Source of the DNA: Knoellia sp. S7-12
GTDB lineage: Bacteria; Actinomycetota; Actinomycetes; Actinomycetales; Dermatophilaceae
NCBI RefSeq assembly: GCF_040518285.1
Contig: NZ_CP155449.1
Location: 3,968,001 to 4,032,000, forward strand
Length of the DNA stretch: 64,000 nucleotides
Direction: 5' to 3'
Shown here: positions 35,247 through 43,617 of the stretch, piece by piece
Numbering within the stretch: the stretch's first letter is position 1
How the letters are laid out: the number at the start of each line of letters is the position of its first letter
Translations under genes and position numbers: made by a program
Notes under the pieces: generated by a model
Told to the model about the DNA's origin: nothing
Database searches by the model: none
The model's input: only the letters and a program-made list of their open reading frames with translations

Positions 35247-36511
35247 GTGCCGCAGGCCTCGAGGTCGGCACCGTCAAGACGGCCGCCAAGGCCCCCCGAC
35301 GTCGCCTGACCCCCGCCCACTGGGCGATCATCGTGTTCGGAGCGATCCTGCTGCTGTCGGTCCTGCGGGTGGTCACCGGTGCCAACGACATCGCCTCCTC
35401 AGGTCTGCTCATCGCGGCCTTCGGACTCGCGGTCCCCATCGCGATGGCCGGCCTCGGTGGCCTCTGGTCGGAGCGGGCCGGCGTCGTCAACATCGGCCTC
35501 GAGGGCATGATGATCCTCGGCACGTTCGGGGCTGCCTTCCTCGGCTATCACATGGGTCCGTGGATGGGTCTCGTCGGCGCGATCGTCGGTGGAGTCATCG
35601 GCGGCATCATCCACGCGATCGCCACGGTGATCTTCGGGGTCGACCACATCGTGTCCGGTGTCGCGCTCAACATCATCGCGCTCGGCTTCGCCAAGTACCT
35701 CGCCGTGCGCTTCTTCTCGACGCTGCCCGGCGGCGGCCCGACGCAGTCCCCACAGTTGCCACAGCTTCCATCTCTGACGCTCCCCGGCGTCTCGAGTGGG
35801 CTCGGAACGATCGAGCAGAAGCACATCTTCTTTGTCTCCGACCTCGCTGGTGTGCTGCGCGCGCTCTGCACCAACGTGTCGGTCGTGACGATTCTTGCGG
35901 TGCTGCTCTTCGTCGCCACGTGGTGGATCCTCTGGCGCACGGCCTTCGGCCTGCGGCTGCGTTCCGTCGGTGAGTCGCCCGTCGCGGCCGAGTCCCTCGG
36001 CGTCAACGTCATCCGCTACAAGTTCATCGCCGTCGCCGTTTCGGGTGGCCTGGCGGGTCTCGGTGGCGGCTTCCTCGCGCTCGTCGCGGCCAACCTCTTT
36101 CGCGACGGCCAGACGGGTGGTCGTGGCTACATCGGGCTCGCGGCCATGATCTTCGGCAACTGGCGCCCCGGCGGGCTCCTCGCCGGGTCGGCGCTCTTCG
36201 GCTACACGGACGCGGCCCAGCTGCGTGGAGGCGGGACCACCGTCCACGCCTTCCTCCTCGCCTTCGCCGTCATCCTCGTTGCCATCGGCGTCTGGCAGGT
36301 CGTCCGGCGTGGCCGCAAGGTGCAAGGTGTCCTCGCGGTCGTGGTGGGCCTCGCTGTGGGCATCTGGTACTTCGCCACCGACGCCATCCCCGCCGAGCTG
36401 TCCGGCACCACCCCCTACGTCGTCACCCTGCTCGTGCTGGCCTTTGCCTCACAACGTCTGCGCATGCCAGCGGCCGACGGGCAGATCTATCGCAAGGGCG
36501 AGGGCCACTAG
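35243..36511 (+). CDS. ABC transporter permease 2 (BMP/nucleoside-type)
   Basis: A 422-residue second permease of the same family. PIAMAGLGGLWSERAGVVNIG contains the conserved NIGLEGMM motif, and GVALNIIALGFAKYLAVR is the coupling region. It has extra C-terminal membrane segments beyond the core. In many actinomycetes a cytidine deaminase or thymidine phosphorylase gene follows this operon; here only an ATPase relic follows. Confidence 0.93.
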   Translation: MSAAGLEVGTVKTAAKAPRRRLTPAHWAIIVFGAILLLSVLRVVTGANDIASSGLLIAAFGLAVPIAMAGLGGLWSERAGVVNIGLEGMMILGTFGAAFLGYHMGPWMGLVGAIVGGVIGGIIHAIATVIFGVDHIVSGVALNIIALGFAKYLAVRFFSTLPGGGPTQSPQLPQLPSLTLPGVSSGLGTIEQKHIFFVSDLAGVLRALCTNVSVVTILAVLLFVATWWILWRTAFGLRLRSVGESPVAAESLGVNVIRYKFIAVAVSGGLAGLGGGFLALVAANLFRDGQTGGRGYIGLAAMIFGNWRPGGLLAGSALFGYTDAAQLRGGGTTVHAFLLAFAVILVAIGVWQVVRRGRKVQGVLAVVVGLAVGIWYFATDAIPAELSGTTPYVVTLLVLAFASQRLRMPAADGQIYRKGEGH

Positions 36512-36512
36512 T

Positions 36513-36614
36513 GTGCCGCTCTCGGACCGGATCGCCATGATCAACGGTGGCAAGATTGTCGCCGAGATCGCCGGCGGTCCGGCGACAGGTCCGGACGGTC
36601 AGCGGCACTCCTGA
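36513..36614 (+). pseudogene. C-terminal relic of an ABC-type ATPase (33 codons)
   Basis: Two bases after the permease stop, a frame encodes VPLSDRIAMINGGKIVAEIA then a short Gly/Pro tail and TGA. This matches the C-terminal end of sugar/nucleoside ABC ATPases (typically LSDRIAVM..G+IVGE) and nothing upstream of it belongs to an ATPase. It looks like the scar of a deletion that removed the rest of a second ATPase gene. Its last bases overlap the convergent lipoprotein gene. Confidence 0.6.
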
Positions 36615-36928
36615 GCGAGCTCGGCGACCGCGGACTCCGGTGGGGTGCCGTCGGACGCGGCGATGTCCTCGGCTGCGGTGAGCAGCTCGGAATCCACGCC
36701 CAGGCCCTGGGCGAGGTCGATGGCGGAGCCGAGGGTGGCCCGGTCGGCGTCGTTCAGGTTGTTGTCGGCGACGAGCGGACACACGGTGCCACGGAGCTCG
36801 GCCAGGGCCGACTCCTTGGCCTGGGACGTGGCCGCGGACGCCGCGTCGGAGGCGACGTCCTCTGCCGCCTGGCAACCGCCGAGCAGGGCGGCGCTGGCAA
36901 GGATGGTGACGGCGAGGTGACGGGTCAT
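36599..36928 (-). CDS. Small lipoprotein (109 aa)
   Basis: A signal peptide with lipobox LLGGC (HLAVTILASAALLGGCQAAE) is followed by a short Ala-rich helical domain with one later Cys pair (TVCPLV and a C-terminal QECR). It is probably anchored to the outer face of the cytoplasmic membrane. Function unknown. Its 3' end overlaps the ATPase relic. Confidence 0.75.
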   Translation of the reverse strand: MTRHLAVTILASAALLGGCQAAEDVASDAASAATSQAKESALAELRGTVCPLVADNNLNDADRATLGSAIDLAQGLGVDSELLTAAEDIAASDGTPPESAVAELAQECR

Positions 36929-37024
36929 GCGCGTCAGTGTTCCAGCGTTTCCTGAGCCGGGGCTGACAGCCGCGATGCGCCAAAACTACTTCTCGCGTGA
37001 GGCCGACACTGACAGGGTGGCACC

Positions 37025-37924
37025 ATGACGACCTCGCCACCGGAAGTGCGGACCTTCACCCTCGAGCTCCCCGACGTGGACCTCGTCCACGACGTGCGCG
37101 GCTCACTCCCGACGAATGACGCACGCCCACCGCTGCTGATGATCGGGCAGCCGATGTGCGCTGACGGGTTCGAAGCGCTGGCCGCCGAGTTCCCCGATCG
37201 CACGGTCGTCACCTATGACCCCCGCGGGCTCGGGCGCAGCACCACTCGTCGCGACGGCCGGACCAACCAGACACCCGAGGACCAGGTCGCAGATCTGCAT
37301 GCCCTCGTCGAGCACCTGGGCGCGGGCCCGGTCGACGTGTTCGCGAGCAGTGGCGGCGCGGTCACGGCCCTGGTCTGGGCGGCCACCCATCCCAATGACC
37401 TCATCACGGTCGTTGCCCACGAGCCTCCGGCACTGTGGGCACTGCCTGACGCCGAGCCAGCCGCCCGCGGCTTCGAGCAGGTGCGACGGGTTTACTCCGA
37501 CAGCGGTTCCGGTGCCGGGATGGCAGCGTTCATCGCGCTGACCAGCCAGCAAGGGGAGATCACGGACGCGTTCCTCGCACGTCCCGCGCCCGACCCTGCC
37601 CAGTTCGGACTCCCCACCGAGGACGACGGTTCACGTGATGATCCGCTGCTCTCCGATCGCTCGGCCACCGTGCCGACGACCCGGCCCGACCTCGTTGCCC
37701 TGCACAGCGGTACTCCGCCGATCGTGCTCGGCGTCGGTGAGGAGACCGGCGACGCGATCACGGGCCGCACCACGCGCGGTGTTGCTGCGGAGCTCGGGAT
37801 CCCGGTGACGACCTTCCCCGGTGGCCACGGCGGTTTCGCGAGCGCGCAGGGTGCGTGGCCGGGCAAGTCGCTGGAGTTCGGTGCCCGGTTGCGTGAGGTG
37901 CTGGCAGGCGACGTCGACGTCTGA
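37025..37924 (+). CDS. Alpha/beta hydrolase
   Basis: A 299-residue alpha/beta-hydrolase fold enzyme. VVTYDPRGLGRS follows strand 4, the nucleophile elbow is VFASSGGAVTAL (Ser in the S-G-G context), an acid is likely in the PPIVLGVGEETGD region, and the catalytic His lies in GGHGGFAS. Substrate unknown; the family includes esterases and epoxide hydrolases. The ATG has an AGGGTGG site. It stands alone before the desaturase group. Confidence 0.85.
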   Translation: MTTSPPEVRTFTLELPDVDLVHDVRGSLPTNDARPPLLMIGQPMCADGFEALAAEFPDRTVVTYDPRGLGRSTTRRDGRTNQTPEDQVADLHALVEHLGAGPVDVFASSGGAVTALVWAATHPNDLITVVAHEPPALWALPDAEPAARGFEQVRRVYSDSGSGAGMAAFIALTSQQGEITDAFLARPAPDPAQFGLPTEDDGSRDDPLLSDRSATVPTTRPDLVALHSGTPPIVLGVGEETGDAITGRTTRGVAAELGIPVTTFPGGHGGFASAQGAWPGKSLEFGARLREVLAGDVDV

Positions 37925-37962
37925 GTCACGGGGTGTCGGACCGCCCCGTGCCAGAAGTCACT

Positions 37963-37995
37963 ACCTACGGACTAGTAAGTTACGGAAGCGTAGGT
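37963..37995. promoter_or_regulatory. Palindromic operator region before the ferredoxin reductase gene
   Basis: Arms ACCTACG (37963-37969) and CGTAGGT (37989-37995) enclose a second repeat TACG-GAAG-CGTA (37981-37992) and GTAA-G-TTAC (37975-37983). Nested arrays like this are typical of TetR-family operators at fatty-acid desaturase genes. A TAGGTT or TAGGCT at about 37991-38001 may be the -10 element of a short-leader or leaderless transcript. Confidence 0.55.
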
Positions 37996-38008
37996 TAGGC
38001 TTTTGGAT

Positions 38009-39118
38009 GTGACCACAACCTTGAACCGCACCGCTCCGAGCCGCAGCACCCCGCGCCTCGCCGGTCTCTTCGACGGCGCACGCAAGGTCGCTCACGCACT
38101 CGCCAGCCCTCTCGTGCCGGCTGACTACCTCGACCTCATCGACCCGATGCGCTCCGGCGCCGACCTGCGCGGCCGCATCGTGTCCATCACACCCGAGACC
38201 GCTGATGCCGCGACGATCACCATCCGTCCCGGTCGCGGCTGGGCGGGCCACCGCCCCGGGCAATACATCCGCGTCGGCATCGACGTGGACGGCGTCCGCC
38301 ACTGGCGCGCCTACTCCCTCACCCACCGTGCCGACACCGGCGACGGCCTGATCAGCGTCACGACCAAGGCCATCCCCGACGGCAAGGTCAGCAACCAGCT
38401 CGTCCGCGCCACCGCTCCGGGCACTCTCGTCATGCTCGACCAGGCGACCGGCGACTTCACCCTCCCCGAGACGTTGCCCGCCAAGGCCCTCTTCCTCACC
38501 GCCGGCTCCGGCATCACGCCCGTCATGGGCATGCTGCGCAACCACCTCGGCGACCTCACCGACGTGGCCCACATCCACTGCGCGCCCACCGAGGCCGACG
38601 TCATCTTCCGTGACGAACTGCGCGAGTATGCCGCCGCGAGCCGTCTCACGCTCCACGAGAACCACGACGACGTGGCCGGGATCTTTGACCTCGCCTCGCT
38701 GGACTCCCTCGTGCCGGACTGGCGCGAGCGCGAGGTCTGGGTCTGCGGCCCCACCGGACTGCTCGATGCTGCTGAATCCCATTGGGAGACAGCCGGGCTT
38801 GCGGACCAGCTCCACGTCGAGCGCTTCCGGCCCAGTGTGGTCGAACCCGGCGAGGGCGGCACCGTCACCTTCGCCAAGACCCAGATCACCCTCGAAGCCG
38901 ATGGTGGCACCCCAATCCTGGACGCCGGCGAAGCTGCCGGGGTCCTCATGCCGAGTGGTTGCCGCATGGGCATCTGCTTCGGCTGCGTCGTCACCATGCG
39001 TGAAGGAGCCGTCCGCGATCTGCGCAGCGGCGACATCACGTCCGGTGAGGACGGCGAGAACGTGAAGATCCAGACCTGCGTCAGTGCTGTCGCCGGTCGC
39101 TGCGACATCGAACTCTGA
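38009..39118 (+). CDS. Ferredoxin reductase with 2Fe-2S domain (desaturase electron donor)
   Basis: About 369 residues. FAD-binding domain with WRAYSLTH (RxYS), NAD(P)-binding domain with TAGSGITPVMGML and VCGPTGLL, and a C-terminal plant-type [2Fe-2S] ferredoxin domain with CRMGICFGC and a final QTC. This is the architecture of the mycobacterial Rv3230c reductase that feeds electrons to the acyl-CoA desaturase DesA3, and the next gene is such a desaturase. I favour the GTG at 38009, possibly leaderless; the TTG at 38003 is in frame too. Confidence 0.92.
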   Translation: MTTTLNRTAPSRSTPRLAGLFDGARKVAHALASPLVPADYLDLIDPMRSGADLRGRIVSITPETADAATITIRPGRGWAGHRPGQYIRVGIDVDGVRHWRAYSLTHRADTGDGLISVTTKAIPDGKVSNQLVRATAPGTLVMLDQATGDFTLPETLPAKALFLTAGSGITPVMGMLRNHLGDLTDVAHIHCAPTEADVIFRDELREYAAASRLTLHENHDDVAGIFDLASLDSLVPDWREREVWVCGPTGLLDAAESHWETAGLADQLHVERFRPSVVEPGEGGTVTFAKTQITLEADGGTPILDAGEAAGVLMPSGCRMGICFGCVVTMREGAVRDLRSGDITSGEDGENVKIQTCVSAVAGRCDIEL

Positions 39119-39128
39119 CCCCATGACC

Positions 39129-39215
39129 CGTCCCGAACTCGCCAATTCCTCCTCTCCGGGACCGGACACGCCCCGCGCGTCTGTCCCGCAGGAGGGGAAT
39201 TGGCGAGTTGGGGAC
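39129..39215. repeat. Two inverted copies of the dispersed repeat forming a hairpin
   Basis: One copy (39129-39152) is the exact complement of the 24-bp repeat in the ggt-like gene. A second, in the opposite orientation (39191-39215, core GAATTGGCGAGTT), differs at a few bases. Together they can fold into a long intercistronic hairpin between the reductase and desaturase genes. Confidence 0.8.
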
Positions 39216-39238
39216 GCACACGAACCAAGGAGCTGAAC

Positions 39239-40555
39239 ATGACCCTCGCCCCCGAACGCACCCAGACCAGCACCGAGAACCCGCGCATGCCCGGCGGCAG
39301 CGTCAACTCCCGCCTGACGCTCACCAGCGCCGAGCCGCGCCCGCAGCGCCCCGAGTTCAAGAAGTCCGGCAAGCCCAACCCGGCCGCACACCTCTCCCCT
39401 GAGCAGATCGAGGAGATCGGCCGCGAGCTCGATGCCCTGCGCGCCGAGATCATGGACTCGCGCGGAGCCAAGGACGCGGCATACATCCGCAAGGTCATCG
39501 CCGTGCAGCGCTACCTCGAGATGGGCAGCCGCGCCGCGCTCCTCTTCTCCGGCGTCAAGTACAAGGGCATTCGCCCGATGTGGTGGCTCGGGACCGCCGG
39601 CCTCTCGGTCTCCAAGATCCTGGAGAACATGGAGATCGGCCACAACGTCATGCACGGCCAGTGGGACTGGATGCGTGACCCCAAGATCCACTCGACCGCC
39701 TGGGAGTGGGACAACGCTTCCCCCGCGAGCCAGTGGAAGCACAGCCACAACGAGATCCACCACACCTTCACCAACGTGCTGGGCCGCGACAACGACCTCG
39801 GCTACGGCATCCTGCGCGTCGACGAGGACCAGAAGTGGGCGCTGTTCTACCTCTTCCAGCCGGTCTGGCACGTCCTCAACGCCCTCATCTTCGAGTACTC
39901 CATCGCGGCCTATGACCTCGAGGTCGGTGGCTACCTCGCCAAGAAGAAGCGCATGAGCGAGGACGAGAAGGCGGAGTTCCGCAAGAACGCCCAGGAGACC
40001 CTCGCCAAGATCAAGCGTCAGGCGACCAAGGACTACGTCGTCCACCCCGCGATGGCGGCGGCGACGTTCACCGGGTCCACCCGGCATACCCTCACGGCGA
40101 ACATCGTGGCCAACCTGGTCCGCAACGTCTGGACCAACACGATCATCATCTGCGGCCACTTCCCGCCCGGGATCGAGACGTTCGAGAAGACCTCGATCGA
40201 GGGCGAGACCCGCGGTGAGTGGTACCTCCGCCAGATGCTCGGGTCGGGCAACATCCGCGGCTCCAAGGCGATGCACGTGATGTCGGGCAACCTCAGCCAC
40301 CAGATCGAGCACCACCTCTTCCCGGACATGCCGAGCAACCGCTACGCCGAGATCGCACCGCGCATCCGCGACCTCATGGAGCGCAACGACCTCAAGTACG
40401 TCACCGGCTCGCTCGCCAAGCAGGTCGGCGGCGTCTACTGGAAGGTCGTGGAGCTCTCGCTGCCGCCGAAGCGCGAGGGCACGACGCGTCGCGCAACGAT
40501 CCTGCGCGCGGCCAAGAAGGCCCTCAAGACGAAGTCGTCCGGCCGCCGCTACTGA
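39239..40555 (+). CDS. Membrane fatty-acid (acyl-CoA) desaturase
   Basis: A 438-residue membrane di-iron desaturase. The three histidine boxes are GHNVMHGQWDW, WKHSHNEIHHTF and GNLSHQIEHHLFPDMP, as in DesA3/stearoyl-CoA-type delta-9 desaturases. It introduces a double bond into fatty acyl chains to adjust membrane fluidity, using electrons from the reductase encoded just upstream. The ATG at 39239 is six bases after CAAGGAG; the frame upstream crosses the repeat and is not coding. The gene ends with a basic tail. Confidence 0.95.
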   Translation: MTLAPERTQTSTENPRMPGGSVNSRLTLTSAEPRPQRPEFKKSGKPNPAAHLSPEQIEEIGRELDALRAEIMDSRGAKDAAYIRKVIAVQRYLEMGSRAALLFSGVKYKGIRPMWWLGTAGLSVSKILENMEIGHNVMHGQWDWMRDPKIHSTAWEWDNASPASQWKHSHNEIHHTFTNVLGRDNDLGYGILRVDEDQKWALFYLFQPVWHVLNALIFEYSIAAYDLEVGGYLAKKKRMSEDEKAEFRKNAQETLAKIKRQATKDYVVHPAMAAATFTGSTRHTLTANIVANLVRNVWTNTIIICGHFPPGIETFEKTSIEGETRGEWYLRQMLGSGNIRGSKAMHVMSGNLSHQIEHHLFPDMPSNRYAEIAPRIRDLMERNDLKYVTGSLAKQVGGVYWKVVELSLPPKREGTTRRATILRAAKKALKTKSSGRRY

Positions 40556-40558
40556 CCG

Positions 40559-40978
40559 ATGGAAGTCATCTCGGGTAGCGACGACGGACGCGTCGACCCC
40601 GGCGCCCGCGTCGTCGCGGTCGTCGGGATCTACGACGCCGATGGCGGGATCCGGGGCGAGCTCACCTATGTCGTGGGCCACCTCCTGCGCCGCACTGAGT
40701 GCGCCCTGTGCGACGTCACCCACTCACCGGTGGGCCGCAAGCCGGAGTGGGACGCGATGGTGGGCCGGCTCCCGATGCCAATGAGGGTGGTGCACCGCAA
40801 TGAGGCCTCCGCGCCCGAGCTGGCGGTCGCGGCCAAAGTCGGACTGCCCGTGGTCCTTGCCACCCACTCCGACGGACGACATTCGGTGCTTCTCGACCGG
40901 GACTCCCTCACCGTGCTTGACGGTTCGGTCAGCCGCTTCGAGAGCGTGCTGCTCGCCGCACTCCAGGGCAGTTCATGA
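40559..40978 (+). CDS. Hypothetical protein (139 aa) coupled to the desaturase
   Basis: Starts three bases after the desaturase stop. It contains VVGIYDADGGIRGELTYVVG, then TECALCDVTHSPVGRKPEWD with a CxxC, and VVHRNEASAPEL. I recall an uncharacterised actinobacterial family with this GIYDADGG..GEL and CALCD(V/I)TH pattern; its role is not known to me. The tight spacing to the desaturase and the ATGA overlap with the DUF427 gene suggest one operon. The CxxC suggests metal binding or redox. Confidence 0.75.
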   Translation: MEVISGSDDGRVDPGARVVAVVGIYDADGGIRGELTYVVGHLLRRTECALCDVTHSPVGRKPEWDAMVGRLPMPMRVVHRNEASAPELAVAAKVGLPVVLATHSDGRHSVLLDRDSLTVLDGSVSRFESVLLAALQGSS

Positions 40979-41478
40979 GTCGGTCACGGCCGAAACCGGA
41001 CGTCCCGGGCCCCGGCCAGGAGTCGGTGTGGGACTACCCACGTCCACCTCGACTCGAGCCGAGCGGGGAGCTGGTGGAGATTCGGCTGGGTGGTGTGCTG
41101 GTCGCAAGCTCCCAGAGGGCGCTGCGCGTCCTGGAGACCAGCCACCCGCCGACCTACTACGTGCCCACCGACGACTTCGTCACCGGCGCGCTGCGGCTTG
41201 CGCCCGGCTCGAGCTGGTGCGAGTTCAAGGGCACCGCAGCCTATTTCGATGTCGTCGGGGGTGGGGCCACCGCTCGCAGGGCCGCGTGGACCTACCCGGA
41301 TCCGACTCCGGGCTTCGAGGCCATCGTCGGCCATGTCGCCGTCATGCCGGCGGCGATGGACGAGTGCCGTGTCGAGGGCGAAGTGGTCCGTCCCCAGGAG
41401 GGCGGCTTCTATGGCGGTTGGATCACCGACCGCGTGGTCGGACCGTTCAAGGGCGGGCCGGGCAGCCACGGCTGGTGA
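40975..41478 (+). CDS. DUF427 family protein
   Basis: A 167-residue protein. SVWDYPRPPRLEPSGELVEI, then RALRVLETSHPPTYYVPTDD, SWCEFKGTAAYFDV and a C-terminal EGGFYGGWITDRVVGPFKG match DUF427, a small beta-barrel family of unknown function common in actinomycetes. The ATG overlaps the previous stop (ATGA at 40975-40978). Confidence 0.93.
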   Translation: MSRSRPKPDVPGPGQESVWDYPRPPRLEPSGELVEIRLGGVLVASSQRALRVLETSHPPTYYVPTDDFVTGALRLAPGSSWCEFKGTAAYFDVVGGGATARRAAWTYPDPTPGFEAIVGHVAVMPAAMDECRVEGEVVRPQEGGFYGGWITDRVVGPFKGGPGSHGW

Positions 41479-41503
41479 GCGCAGCCCGACCCTCCTCGAC
41501 CAC

Positions 41504-41580
41504 TCAGGTGTTCTGGGGGGAAACCCAGGTCCAGGCCACCGTGCGAGGGGTCGAGCCAGCGGGAGGTGCCGACCTTGCCG
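41504..41580 (-). pseudogene. 3'-end relic of a methylmalonate-semialdehyde dehydrogenase gene
   Basis: Read on the minus strand this stretch gives GKVGTSRWLDPSHGGLDLGF then, after removing one C from a C-run, PQNT and a stop. It matches the last ~25 codons of the intact iolA/mmsA gene at 52335-53840 (GKVVTSRWLDPSHGGLNLGF), with the DNA similarity stopping sharply near 41580. An extra base in a C-run breaks the frame. It is the remnant of a second copy. Confidence 0.85.
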
Positions 41581-41732
41581 CCGCCCCGCTCAAGGCGGCG
41601 CTCCTGTCCACCACGAGCGAGGAGTAGCTCACCTCCTGTCTGGAGCCCGTCCGTGTCGACACGCTGCCCGTCTTTGAAGTGGTCGGTTCCGCATCAGCGC
41701 CTGCCCGGCACTCGATGCACAAATGTCGCGGA

Positions 41733-42836
41733 TCAACTGGTGGTCTCCAAGCCCTTCTCACTCTCGCTTCTCACGATAGGGCGACCATCCGGCACTGCAG
41801 TTGTGGGGGCGGCGGCTGCAGTGAAGTCGAATCCCACGGACTGACGGATCCGGTCCATGACCTCAAGGGTCTCGATCGTGCGCGCCATGGGACTCAGTGG
41901 CGACCCGGTCTCCCCCGCCGCTATCCGCCGGGCAACCTCTGCGGCCTCGAAATGCAGCCCTTCATGTCCGACCGCGGCTTCCTGCCAGCGCAGGGCCGCA
42001 GTGCCCGTGGCGTCCCGGAGGGTGAACCCGCCGGGGCGGTAGAAATGTCGGTCGATCTCGATCACCGCGTCCGAACCGCTGATGCTCGCCACGGTGGGCG
42101 TCTCGCCGAGGATCGAGAAGTGCAGTGCCGCAGTGGTTTTGGGTGAGCCGAGGACTGCCGCGATCTGCCCATTGACGCCGCTCGGAGCCGGGCTGCCAAC
42201 CGCCCACACTGCGTCCGGTGCGCCGAGGACCCACGTCGCGAGGGTGACGGGATAGGTGCCAAGGTCCAACAGCGGTCCGCCCGCCAGGCGCGGGTCAAAG
42301 ATCCGGTGCTGCGGCGCGAACGTTTCACCCATGTCGGCGAGGATCGTGTGGACCGACCCCAGCACGCCGTCGTCGAGCAACTGCCGGATCACGTCGAACT
42401 TGGGCAGGAAGAGCGTCCACATCGCCTCCATGCAGAAGACCCCTGCCCGCGTCGCGGCTGCCTCGATCTCCCGCGCCTCTTCCGCATCGAGGCCGACCGG
42501 CTTCTCGATGAGGACGTGCTTGCCCGCACCGATGGCGAGCAGGCTGTGGGGGAGGTGGAAGTTGTGAGGCGTCGCGACGTAGACGACGTCGACGTCAGGA
42601 TCGGCGACGAGGGCCTCATAGCTCGCATGGGCGGTCCGGGCGCCGTAACGCGCAGCCGAGGTGGCGGCCGTAGCCGCTGAGCGGGATCCCACCGCTTGGA
42701 CGACTTGGCGGGTATGGGCACGAAGGGCGGAGACGAACTGGTCGGCGATCCAGCCCGAGCCGAGGATGCCCCAGCGCAGCGGTGGTGCGTCCATCGACGA
42801 CGGTGTGCGTGGGTTTGGGAGCGTCGAAGGCAGCAT
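41733..42836 (-). CDS. Gfo/Idh/MocA family oxidoreductase
   Basis: A 367-residue NAD(P)-dependent sugar or cyclitol dehydrogenase. The N-terminal Rossmann motif is WGILGSGWIADQFVSAL, the catalytic Lys is in VLIEKPVGLDAEEA, and the C-terminal half carries GPLLDLGTYPV. A strong match to the dimeric-dihydrodiol/trans-1,2-dihydrobenzene-diol dehydrogenase branch is suggested by FCMEAMWTLFLP. The ATG at 42836 follows AAGGA; the frame upstream crosses the divergent exporter gene. Substrate unknown. Confidence 0.88.
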   Translation of the reverse strand: MLPSTLPNPRTPSSMDAPPLRWGILGSGWIADQFVSALRAHTRQVVQAVGSRSAATAATSAARYGARTAHASYEALVADPDVDVVYVATPHNFHLPHSLLAIGAGKHVLIEKPVGLDAEEAREIEAAATRAGVFCMEAMWTLFLPKFDVIRQLLDDGVLGSVHTILADMGETFAPQHRIFDPRLAGGPLLDLGTYPVTLATWVLGAPDAVWAVGSPAPSGVNGQIAAVLGSPKTTAALHFSILGETPTVASISGSDAVIEIDRHFYRPGGFTLRDATGTAALRWQEAAVGHEGLHFEAAEVARRIAAGETGSPLSPMARTIETLEVMDRIRQSVGFDFTAAAAPTTAVPDGRPIVRSESEKGLETTS

Positions 42837-42884
42837 GATGTGATCCTTGCCGATGAATGTCAGAACAAACAAGGGGTATGCCGC

Positions 42885-43613
42885 GTGGTCGTCGTTGCGC
42901 TCATGGTGCTGGCCGCATTTGTCATCGGCTACAGCAAGACGGCACTGGGTGGTCTTGCCGTCATCTCGGTGGCGATCTTCGCGAGCGTCATGCCCGCCAA
43001 GGAGTCGACGGCGGCGATCCTCACCCTGCTCATCGTCGGTGACGTCGTCGCCTGTTGGCACTACCGGCGCGACGCCGACTGGTCGCTCATCAGACGCCTC
43101 CTCCCCGCCGTCCTGCCCGGGCTCGTCCTCGGCACGCTGTTCCTGCGCGCGGTCGACGACACCGGGCTGCGTCGCTCGATCGGCGCCGTTCTCCTCGTCC
43201 TCGTCCTCCTGCAGATCTGGGTCAAGTCCCGCTCGACCGGCGCCACGACGACGCACCACCATCCGGTCGCGGCCGTGACCGCCGGGACGGCCGCCGGGTT
43301 CGCCACGATGACGGCCAACGCTGCCGGCTCGGTGATGGCGCTCTACCTCTCGGCGTCGGGCATCGACAAGCGGCGGTTCATCGGCACGAACGCGTGGTTC
43401 TTCCTCATCGTCAACCTCTCCAAGCTGCCCTTCTCGATCGGCTTGGGGCTCATGCACTGGGGAAACGTCGGGCGCGCCGCACTCCTCGCTCCCGCGATCG
43501 TCCTCGGCGGGATCCTCGGCCACGCGACCATCTCGCGGATCAGCCAGGCGCGATTCGACGTGGCCGTGCTCGTCGCGAGTGCGGGCGCTGCCCTCGCGCT
43601 CATCGTCCGCTGA
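42885..43613 (+). CDS. TauE/SafE-type sulfite/anion exporter
   Basis: About 242 residues and seven or eight membrane helices. The motif AAFVIGYSKTALGG at the start and NLSKLPFSIGLGLM near residue 180 are typical of TauE/SafE proteins, which export sulfoacetate, sulfite or other organic anions. The GTG at 42885 has AAGGGG eight to ten bases upstream. It diverges from the dehydrogenase at 41733-42836 and may export a pathway by-product; the substrate is not known. Confidence 0.85.
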   Translation: MVVVALMVLAAFVIGYSKTALGGLAVISVAIFASVMPAKESTAAILTLLIVGDVVACWHYRRDADWSLIRRLLPAVLPGLVLGTLFLRAVDDTGLRRSIGAVLLVLVLLQIWVKSRSTGATTTHHHPVAAVTAGTAAGFATMTANAAGSVMALYLSASGIDKRRFIGTNAWFFLIVNLSKLPFSIGLGLMHWGNVGRAALLAPAIVLGGILGHATISRISQARFDVAVLVASAGAALALIVR

Positions 43614-43617
43614 GGAG

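Noticed and set aside
37990-38008. IdeR-type iron box near TAGGTTAGGCT
   Set aside because: Only the left half matches the 19-bp consensus; the right half does not, so I do not list it as an iron box.
37961-40723. 920-codon minus-strand open frame
   Set aside because: Lies opposite the clearly recognisable reductase and desaturase genes and has only low-complexity Val/Asp/Gly-rich translation.
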